Assembly (NCBI RefSeq): GCF_000372845.1 | Contig: NZ_KB889964.1 | Location: 124,001 to 188,000 of the forward strand | Direction: 5' to 3' | Origin: Methylocystis rosea SV97 | GTDB taxonomy: Bacteria > Pseudomonadota > Alphaproteobacteria > Rhizobiales > Beijerinckiaceae | DNA: 64,000 nt | Shown: positions 58,182 to 64,000 of the stretch, piece after piece | How positions within the stretch are numbered: the first letter of the stretch is position 1 | Layout: the number at the start of each line of letters is the position of its first letter | Position numbers and translations under genes: made by a program | Notes under the pieces: model-generated | The model's database searches: none | What the model was told of the DNA's origin: nothing | Seen by the model: the letters and a program-made list of their open reading frames with translations, nothing else

Positions 58182-58190
58182 CACCATGGC

Positions 58191-58538
58191 TCAATACTCT
58201 TCGGCGAGGATGACGGTCAGGACGCGAGTCGTCTTCGTCGGATCGGCGGGGTCTTCCGAGCCGAATTCGAGATTCGGATCGTAGTAGTCGATCTTCCAGA
58301 AGAACCGCTGGCCGCCGAGTTCAAACGAGCCGAAGTCGTGTTCGCCGTGCGGGTCATTCTCTTCCGAGAAATCGTTGAAGGTGCGCGTCTCGCGGATCGC
58401 CATCATCTTAATGTCGGGCGGCAAGGCGTCCACGCCTGCCGTCAGCACAAATGTCCCAAGCTTCGGATCGACGCTCTTGCGGAGCGAGTCATTGAGTTCA
58501 CGGATGCGCGCACGCGCATCATTGTCAGTGTGCGACAC
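58191..58538 (-). CDS. DUF3768 family protein
   Basis: A GGGGAGGA site precedes a GTG start. The 115-residue protein shows the full family pattern: ARIRELNDSLRKS, TFVLTAGVDALPPDIK, NDPHGEHDFGSFELGGQRFF, WKIDYYDPNLEFGSEDPADP and TTRVLTVILAEEY. It is a small cytosolic protein, frequent on alphaproteobacterial plasmids and islands; function unknown. Confidence 0.88.
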   Translation of the reverse strand: MSHTDNDARARIRELNDSLRKSVDPKLGTFVLTAGVDALPPDIKMMAIRETRTFNDFSEENDPHGEHDFGSFELGGQRFFWKIDYYDPNLEFGSEDPADPTKTTRVLTVILAEEY

Positions 58539-58667
58539 GGGCTCCTCCCCGCAATCGACGCGCGCTAGTCGTGCGCCGAAGCATGGGGAAGAGGCTGCAA
58601 TAAGACCTCTTGCTATTTTACGCCCATCCGGACACCCGGCGAGGCGGATACAGATAACTGTCTGAGA

Positions 58668-59045
58668 TCAATTAAACGGATCAGTGTACGGCGCTTTCGA
58701 TGGGGGAGCGGTTACTGGTGGGTGTGCAGCCCTCACGACGTTGGTGGGCTTGAAGGCTTCCTTGGCGAGGCTCGAATACATCTCGACGATCTTGGTGGCT
58801 TCCCCGACGAAATCCTCATAGGCTGATTTGGCGAAATCCGACTGCAACTGAATCGCCTCGTCGATTTTTTTTACGCAGAGCAGCTTCTCGAGCAGCACGC
58901 GGCCGTTCTCGAAGGACTTCTTCGAATATTCCATCCTTTCGGTCGCAATGGCCTGCAACGCCTTCACCGTTGAGGCGTTCGCCGCGTTAACGGCCTCGAA
59001 CTGATTTGAGAACTGCGTCTGCATCTCGTTGAAGTTGGGTGACAT
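58668..59045 (-). CDS. Phasin family protein (paralogue)
   Basis: AAAAGGA before the ATG at 59045 fixes the start (MSPNFNEMQTQFSNQFE). The 125-residue product is clearly related to that at 26567 (STVKALQAIATERMEYSKKS, KKIDEAIQLQSDFAKSAYED, SSLAKEAFKPTN). It should coat PHB granules. The shared promoter block suggests duplication of the whole transcription unit and common regulation. Confidence 0.85.
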   Translation of the reverse strand: MSPNFNEMQTQFSNQFEAVNAANASTVKALQAIATERMEYSKKSFENGRVLLEKLLCVKKIDEAIQLQSDFAKSAYEDFVGEATKIVEMYSSLAKEAFKPTNVVRAAHPPVTAPPSKAPYTDPFN

Positions 59046-59102
59046 CTGGTGTCCTTTTGGCCCTGCGCGCCTGGGTGATTCCGGTCGCTGCGCCTCTTTT
59101 GT

Positions 59103-59150
59103 ACGTAGTGTGCGCTGCACAGCATTCCTATTGCGGCGCAAAAATAAAGA
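59103..59150 (-). promoter_or_regulatory. Conserved upstream block of phasin gene 2
   Basis: The minus strand reads TTTTTGCGCCGCAATAGGAA, then TGCTGTGCAGCGCACAC. It matches the block at 27005-27050. TGTGC-AGC-GCACA is a perfect 5-base-arm palindrome here and a candidate PhaR-type operator. Confidence 0.5.
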
Positions 59151-59212
59151 CGGTGCAACAGGCTAAGCCGAGAGCGGAGAAATGGGCGGTGGTTGAATCC
59201 TGGGAGGGGAGC

Positions 59213-59266
59213 GTGACGCAAGCGTGGGTGTGGAGCCAATACAAGGGAGGGCATCGTGCAAGATGA
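59213..59266 (+). CDS. 17-residue peptide with AWVWSQYKG motif
   Basis: GGAGGGGA lies just before a GTG that opens MTQAWVWSQYKGGHRAR. It overlaps the start of the next gene by 11 bases. The core is the same as the N-terminus of the next two proteins, so it is either a leader or the stub of a truncated paralogue. Confidence 0.35.
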   Translation: MTQAWVWSQYKGGHRAR

Positions 59267-59516
59267 GATTTCTCACGCTTGGGTGTGGAGTGAGTACAAG
59301 GGAGAGCTGCCGCAATCCGCTGATGAGCGCCGACTGGCTGAGCGGACGGCGCTGACGGTTTTCGCGGGCGCAGGGCAACGCGCGATATATGTCGCCGTCG
59401 GACTCGCGACCGGGATACTCGTCGTCGCGTGGTTGATGTGGCTCTTTTCGCCCGGCCCCGCGGCGCGGGACAAGACCGATGCAGCAAACTCGCACGTGGA
59501 AACGGTACCGCCATAG
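59256..59516 (+). CDS. Small membrane protein with AWVWSEYKG N-terminus
   Basis: A GGGAGG site precedes a GTG start. The 86-residue protein begins MQDEISHAWVWSEYKGELPQ, has one membrane span (AIYVAVGLATGILVVAWLMWLF, shown here as residues about 43-64) and a short polar C-terminus. The N-terminal block and the span ending W-L-F-[ST]-P are repeated in the OmpA-like protein at 60103. Inner-membrane, probably N-in; family not recognised. Confidence 0.55.
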   Translation: MQDEISHAWVWSEYKGELPQSADERRLAERTALTVFAGAGQRAIYVAVGLATGILVVAWLMWLFSPGPAARDKTDAANSHVETVPP

Positions 59517-59529
59517 AGCGGAGCCGGCG

Positions 59530-59700
59530 GCGCACTCGTGAGCAAGGGCCGTTGGCCGTGCCGGCGTGTGTGACGGTATAGATGATCGTGTGCGCGCCGG
59601 GCACGCTGGTGTCGACCGAGACGGCGGTGGTGGTTGCGCCGCCGAGTAGTGTGACAATGCCGAGATTGCGGTGCCGACGCTGACGGTGTTCGTCACGTTC
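59530..59700 (-). pseudogene. Fragment of an Ig-like (DUF5011/HYR-type) repeat protein
   Basis: The minus strand reads NTVSVGTAIS, then in another frame GIVTLLGGATTTAVSVDTSV and PGAHTIIYTVTHAGTANG. This is one Ig-like repeat of the VDTSVPGTYTVTYTVTD type found in bacterial surface proteins. Both ends are missing. Confidence 0.5.
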
Positions 59701-59743
59701 GCATATTCCCGCTACCATGTCGCTTACGACATCGTCTCCAGGA

Positions 59744-59949
59744 TTAGAACAGCATGCCGGCACGGTACAGGAGCGAGCCGACCCACAATACGAGCGCCAG
59801 GTAGTAGAGTGCCCAGCCCTCAGCCGGCGGAAACCAGCGCGAGATGGTGCGGAAGTGCCGCAGGTACCAATCGCGCCCGAAGCGCACCACGACGTTGGCG
59901 CTGACCGCGTCGATGAGAAGGAGTAGAAGACGATCGCTTCGATGTTCAT
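59744..59949 (-). pseudogene. Small membrane protein, frameshifted
   Basis: The ATG at 59949 gives MNIEAIVFYS, then after a one-base shift FLLIDAVSANVVVRFGRDWY, LRHFRTISRWFPPAEGWALY and YLALVLWVGSLLYRAGML to a stop at 59744. Two hydrophobic segments flank an amphipathic loop. The shift lies in a CTTCTCC-like stretch. No family is recognised. Confidence 0.5.
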
Positions 59950-60102
59950 CGGATCAACTCCCGCGCTTGTGGCTCTAGATAGAGCATAGGCGTGATGCCG
60001 GTCACTGAAGGAAACTCTGGCGTGGCTTTTCCGAATGTCGGGGCTGTGAGATCGACGATGGGCGCGAGGGGAGAAGAAGAGCACGAAGCCCGGGATACGG
60101 CC

Positions 60103-60822
60103 GTGCCGCAGGCGTGGGTATGGAGCCAGTACAGAGGAAAAATCCCGCCATCCGAGGGAGAGTATGGGTCGGCAGCTGAAGAGGACCCGATGCTCTTCGA
60201 GGAAAAAGGCCTTCATCCCTTCGCGACGGCCCTGGGCCTCGCGGCCGCCGTCGGCATCATCATGGTATTGGTGTGGCTGTTCACGCCTCAAGTTCTATCG
60301 AGCCTTACCATCGGCTCTACTTCGAAGACAAATGACCTTGAGTCTCTGTCCGTCCTTGGAGAGAATTCCTCCGAGAAAGCGTCAGCGCCGCCGCCGAAAA
60401 GCGAAGCTGCTGCCACTGCAAATCCAAAGACTGTTGCGGCTCCAGACTTTGAGACCAAACTCCGCTCGTTCCTAGAACACGGACCCGGGAAGGAAGCCTC
60501 GTTCGATCTCGGTCGGGTCGCGTTCGATCTGGGCGGAGCGACGCTTACAGCGACGGCGCACGAAGAACTGCAACGACTTGCGGGGATATTGAGGGAATAT
60601 CCGGGGACGCACACTGTGATCGGCGTGCACAGTGATGTTGGTGGCAGCGCCAGCGAAATCGCGCGGCTGTCCGCGCAACGCGCCAAGACAGTCCAGAGAG
60701 AGTTGACGCACGTCGGTATCAGACATTCATTCGTTGCAGTGGCGGGCGAGGGGAGAGCCTCCCTGCGCGCATCGACAACTGCACGGCCAGGCTGTGTCTG
60801 GATCTATGTCAGGAAGAAATGA
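60103..60822 (+). CDS. Membrane-anchored OmpA-like protein
   Basis: The protein has an N-terminal AWVWSQYRGKIPPSEGEYG block, one membrane span (ALGLAAAVGIIMVLVWLF), a proline-rich linker and a C-terminal OmpA-like peptidoglycan-binding domain (GRVAFDLGGATLTATAHEEL, THTVIGVHSDVGGSASEIAR, LSAQRAKTVQRELTHVGIRH). The canonical NXXL[ST]xxRA[xx]V motif appears as ARLSAQRAKTV. The GTG at 60103 was chosen by analogy with the two preceding frames; an ATG at 59992 would add 37 residues. It may tether the envelope or act as a stator-like part; function unknown. Confidence 0.65.
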   Translation: MPQAWVWSQYRGKIPPSEGEYGSAAEEDPMLFEEKGLHPFATALGLAAAVGIIMVLVWLFTPQVLSSLTIGSTSKTNDLESLSVLGENSSEKASAPPPKSEAAATANPKTVAAPDFETKLRSFLEHGPGKEASFDLGRVAFDLGGATLTATAHEELQRLAGILREYPGTHTVIGVHSDVGGSASEIARLSAQRAKTVQRELTHVGIRHSFVAVAGEGRASLRASTTARPGCVWIYVRKK

Positions 60823-61238
60823 TTGTCCTTAGGCTTAGCGTTCGATGAACCGCGCACTTTGATATGAAGGGGGCGCAGCCCCAGTCAGAGCCCATGCCAC
60901 ACCGGCGACGCGGGTTCCGGCTTCCGCGCTGCTGTTACCTCATCCTAAAATTGAGTTCTGATCCATGCGAACTCTGGATGCGCCGAGATGATGTGCTGCC
61001 ACCAACTAAGGTCGTCTCTCAATATTGGGGAGCGGTCATTGAGCCTGATTTGAAAGGCTTTGGGTTGGTACTTTAGCGCATCGATGATCGCGCCTACCGT
61101 CTGTGCACCCATCCCGGCTCGCAGCGAGTTGATTTCTTCGATGTGAAGCTCGGGCGGCGAACGCCGCATAAAAGAACCGCCGCGGCCGGCACCTCATTTT
61201 CTGGGCCGCGCCACGACGGAAACGTTGTTCGCCAGAGC
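60823..61238. other. Intergenic, no feature seen
   Basis: No recognised gene. The stretch lies between the OmpA-like gene and the SmbP-like gene, which converge. Confidence 0.4.
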
Positions 61239-61591
61239 TTACCTGACGGCTTCAAGATGCGACAACGCCGTTTCCGCATGCGCTGTCGCCTTTTCCACGC
61301 GGTGAATGGAGCTGGTCCGCTTGGCCAGTTTGATCCCCTTTTTCAGATGAGCGATCCCTTTCTTAAGATGATCGCTCGGATGCTGTGCCTGGGCGGCGTG
61401 CGCATGATGAACTGCCTCGACTGAATGCTCGACGAAGGATGCGGCTTGGCCATGGTTGCCAGTGGCGATCGCTTCCTTGGTCTCCCAGATCGCCTGCTTC
61501 AGATGGTCACTCGCCCAGCCCAATTGGGGGGGCGGCGGCGAGCGCAAGCGCAAGGCCTAATGCTGCGGCGGTAAGACGGCGAGATATCATT
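61239..61591 (-). pseudogene. SmbP-like small metal-binding protein with frameshift in a G7 tract
   Basis: The ATG at 61591 opens a signal peptide (MISRRLTAAALGLALALAAA). Seven C residues (G7 at 61526-61532 on the plus strand) follow, after which the frame is lost; the neighbouring frame continues WASDHLKQAIWETKEAIATG, QAASFVEHSVEAVHHAHAAQ, HPSDHLKKGIAHLKKGIKLA and HAETALSHLEAVR. The helical, His-rich repeats match SmbP-type periplasmic copper/nickel-binding proteins. One base more or less in the tract restores the full gene, so it may be phase variable, recently broken or a sequencing error. Confidence 0.7.
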
Positions 61592-61653
61592 TGTGTCTCC
61601 TCCCAATCGTTGAACGAAATGATCCGTAATTCGCCGGACGTTCCCCGGCTCGG

Positions 61654-61860
61654 TTGACGCAAAAGAGAAACGAAGACAAGCCGAAGGGCTCCCGCCCCGT
61701 GTACCACGCGCGGGCGAAGCAATCGCCGGACAATGAGTTCATGACGACGATCGGAGCTGCCTGGCGCTTCAATGACGGCGATGGGTTGGTTGTGCGGCTG
61801 AATTTCCTGCCGCTCGACGGACAGTTCATTCTCGTTCCGCCAAAAGAGCGGGACGAATAA
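61654..61860 (+). CDS. Small conserved hypothetical protein
   Basis: A TTG at 61654 (or an internal ATG at residue 30) starts a 68-residue protein with FMTTIGAAWRFNDGDGLVVR and LNFLPLDGQFILVPPKE. The pattern IGAAxxxxDGxGxxVxLxxLPLDGxxxLxPP is frequent in small proteins on alphaproteobacterial plasmids. A strong terminator follows directly. Function unknown. Confidence 0.6.
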   Translation: MTQKRNEDKPKGSRPVYHARAKQSPDNEFMTTIGAAWRFNDGDGLVVRLNFLPLDGQFILVPPKERDE

Positions 61861-61866
61861 ATCCTG

Positions 61867-61892
61867 AGCCACACGCATGCGTGTGGCTTTTT
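61867..61892 (+). terminator. Rho-independent terminator
   Basis: A perfect 10-base stem AGCCACACGC / GCGTGTGGCT with loop AT is followed by TTTT. It ends the transcript of the gene at 61654 and lies at the 3' end of the opposite-strand gene. Confidence 0.85.
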
Positions 61893-62841
61893 AATTCGGT
61901 CGTACAAGCGAGAGGGGTTCATACCCGACGCGCTCCCATGAAGTGCGGAACATGTCGCCGATCGGTGCAGGCGCGTGCATAATCGTGGCGAGGTCGGGAC
62001 GGCTCGCGAACGCGAACATCGGCGTCTTGCCATTGTGGGCGATGGTGCGCAGCTCTTTCATGATGTTGCGCATACGCGTCTCGTTCGTGGTGACGAAGAG
62101 CACGGTGAGATTGTCGATGCCGAGATGATCGTCAATGATGCCTGAGGCCACGACCTCGCGATAAGCGAGTATCCTTGCTCGGATGATTGGATCAATGCTC
62201 TCGGTACCCATGTCCGCCTAGCCCGCATACTATCGGCTCCCGAGTGCGAACAGCGCGTCGGGCTCGATCCATTTCGTCGCACCGGCGGTCTCGGGACCGG
62301 GAATGCGCAGCGGATTTCTGAGCGCACGTGTCGCCTCCGGCGCAGCTTGAACGATCTCAATGTGATTTATAAATCGCGCCGCTTCGTCATCACGCGCGCC
62401 GATCTCAATATCGAGCACGATGTGGGATGCCATGTGATCATGCGTGAGACGGATGATCCGCGACGGCGTGGTGCTGTGGCCGCCGATACGCACGTGGAAT
62501 ACCCATTGTGCATTTGGGATGACGCCTTTTGTGATGAGCAGTTGCGCGGCGTCGGCCTCTAACCGATGAATTTCGTCGTGTGCCAGATAGTTCGCTAATT
62601 TCACCTCTTGCCCCAAGCGGCCGAGCCATTGGCCTTCCTCGTGAAAAAGGGCAGTCAGTCGGTTACGTGTCTTCGTCGCATACCGGCGATCATACGCGAC
62701 GAGCTGCTTGGTCGTGAGCTGCGCATGACGGCTCAATGGTTCGAAAACGCCGTAGATGTCATTGCTGGTGATTTCCGTGCGTCGGCCGCTCGGTGTCGGA
62801 ATACAGCGAGAACGATTTTTTCGTGTGAGTGTGGGATTCAT
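61891..62841 (-). pseudogene. Replication-relaxation family protein with two in-frame stops
   Basis: The minus-strand frame from 62841 encodes the N-terminal winged-helix region (ITSNDIYGVFEPLSRHAQLT, QWLGRLGQEVKLANYLAHDE) and the nuclease-like part up to WIEPDALFALGSR. A TAG at 62230-62232 and another at 62218-62220 follow; in the same frame it goes on ADMGTESIDPIIRARILAYR and LTVLFVTTNETRMRNIMKEL to 61891. The family occurs on plasmids and integrative elements and is thought to help replication or mobilisation. Either a pseudogene or two mutations in one short stretch. Confidence 0.7.
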
Positions 62842-62922
62842 ACATGATGGTAAGACGCAACGCTGAGCGGAAGTAAACGTAACGCAAGTGAGCTGTTGCG
62901 CATCGATGCACAGCGATGTCAC

Positions 62923-63122
62923 GCGACGCTCTACGAAAAAAAGTTATCAACCGCTTGATCGTGTCTAAAGGGGGTGAGGGGACGATCATTGCCTCGCCGC
63001 CGCTACCGAACAATGGCGGTACGCGGTGCCTTGTCGTATTCGGATTCGTTGCGCACCATTTACAAGAAGCTCGCGCACCACCTCACTTTCTCATGCCGAC
63101 AATGACGCAAAAATGAAGGGAG
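62923..63122. other. Intergenic, no feature seen
   Basis: Likely promoter region of the replication-relaxation gene; no specific signal recognised. Confidence 0.35.
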
Positions 63123-63483
63123 GTGGCCTTCTACAGCAAGCGCGGCGCATGCGAGCAGTACATCAAGGAAGGCAAGGGCGCGATCAAATGGACGCGACTG
63201 TCAGGTCGCTCCTTCGCCGCCAACGCTGTGCGCCTTCAGCTTCACGCGCTGGCCTACAATCTCGGCAACTTCCTGCGCACGCTGGCGATGCCTTAGCCGA
63301 TAAAGCACTGGTCTATGACCACGCTGCGCGAAAAGCTGATCAAGATCGGCGCGAAGGTCGTCGGTCACGCGCGCTATGTCTCGTTCCAGATGGCGGAGGT
63401 GGCCATTCCTCGAAATCTCTTCGCCGACATTTTGCGGCTCATCGCAGGGTTGCGACCGCCGCCGGTGACGTCGACAGCGTAAG
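63123..63483 (+). pseudogene. IS1380-family transposase C-terminal fragment
   Basis: The frame gives VAFYSKRGACEQYIKEGKGA, IKWTRLSGRSFAANAVRLQL, HALAYNLGNFLRTLAMP, a TAG at 63294-63296, then SMTTLREKLIKIGAKVVGHA and FQMAEVAIPRNLFADILRLI. This is the last quarter of an IS1380 transposase with the glutamate region. The stop in the middle and the missing N-terminus show that it is dead. Confidence 0.78.
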
Positions 63484-63959
63484 GCGTTCAACGTTCACGC
63501 GTTCGCTGCAAACCACGGGAGACATGCGCCTCGATGACAGGAAAATCCGAACTTTCAGCGCTGGGCGCGCCGTTATCATCAAATTGGGGCTCGCTGGCGT
63601 CTGCGTCGAAGATTCAGCCTTGCCAGCAGCCGTCGAAGGCGGCAATCTCTGGCTCAAGACCGCCGGTATCCGGTGAATGTCGGCTAATTAGCATAACAGC
63701 CGATCACGACGTTTTGGCCCACGGCCCCGCAACTGGGGAGGCATGAGGAGCAACATTGATATTTGCACCATCTTTTGAGTTTTTGAGAAACGTCTCGGCT
63801 TCTGCGCTTATGCAATGAAGCCGGATAATGCGTCAATTTGCAGCGGTCCGCGAGCCTATTCAAATGGGACATCGAAAAGTAGATCAATGAAGCTACAACT
63901 GGTTGCCTCGCGTTTTGGGCCAGGGGCCAGCTTTTGAATTAAAGCAAGGGAGATGTGAA
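63484..63959. other. Intergenic, no feature seen
   Basis: Includes the expected right end of the IS1380 remnant; nothing else recognised. Confidence 0.35.
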
Positions 63960-64000
63960 ATGCTCAATCGCAACCTTATGGCTGGTCTCATTAGTCTCGG
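63960..64000 (+). CDS. Start of a gene cut by the window edge
   Basis: AAGGGAG lies about 8 bases before an ATG that opens MLNRNLMAGLISL and runs off the end. The start looks like a signal peptide or membrane anchor. Too short to identify. Confidence 0.4.
   Translation, partial: MLNRNLMAGLISL

Overview
The window looks like accessory, probably plasmid-borne or island DNA of an alphaproteobacterial (type II, Methylocystis/Methylosinus-like) methanotroph. The main evidence is a complete pxmABC operon (16.0-18.9 kb) coding for a divergent copper membrane monooxygenase of the pMMO/AMO family. The gene order A-B-C, rather than the usual C-A-B, is that of pXMO. Two phasins, DUF3768 and DUF4167 proteins, a copper-efflux locus and a replication-relaxation protein fit this host. 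The species, and whether the replicon is a plasmid, are inference.

Layout. 0-2.5 kb: chromate resistance (DUF1259 protein, ChrA, ChrB-like). 2.5-14.1 kb: nested mobile elements (IS5, IS3 split by IS110, ISKra4, decayed TniB/TniQ transposon, IS66) around a small secreted protein and a quinone-oxidoreductase-like MDR enzyme. 14.4-21.2 kb: the metabolic core, with pxmABC followed by a tautomerase and a mandelate-racemase-like enzyme on the same strand, a divergent LysR regulator, and a secreted yellow/MRJP-type protein beyond it. 21.5-22.1 kb: recombinase and glutaminase remnants. 22.8-24.9 kb: groESL behind a CIRCE-like operator, with a strong terminator. 25-28 kb: remnants (cold-shock, ISAs1, phosphate acetyltransferase) and a phasin. 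28.2-30 kb: divergent response regulator and PAS histidine kinase. 30.1-33.5 kb: ISKra4 split by a second, almost identical IS66. 33.5-34.7 kb: diguanylate cyclase. 35.2-44.9 kb: copper/silver export (P1B ATPase, CusABC-type RND pump, FixH-like and small metal-ligand-rich secreted proteins). 45-55 kb: more IS debris around a SulP transporter, including a second TniB/TniQ copy. 55-64 kb: small genes (DUF4167, DUF3768, phasin, OmpA-like, SmbP-like), many of them broken.

How the genes may work together. The copper pump and ATPase would manage the metal needed by copper monooxygenases, while GroESL, phasins and regulators are general support. The most unusual unit is pxmABC with two isomerase-type enzymes on the same strand, a divergent LysR gene with a T-N11-A dyad between them, and a lactonase-like secreted protein close by. 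It suggests a monooxygenase coupled to processing of an organic acid or lactone rather than simple methane oxidation; this is a hypothesis. The two IS66 copies are direct repeats of 2,476 bp flanking pxm and groESL, so the segment could be deleted, amplified or mobilised as a unit.

Many genes carry single-base frameshifts or in-frame stops. Most of these are in transposases or remnants, as expected for a decaying region, but low-level sequencing error cannot be excluded from the sequence alone.
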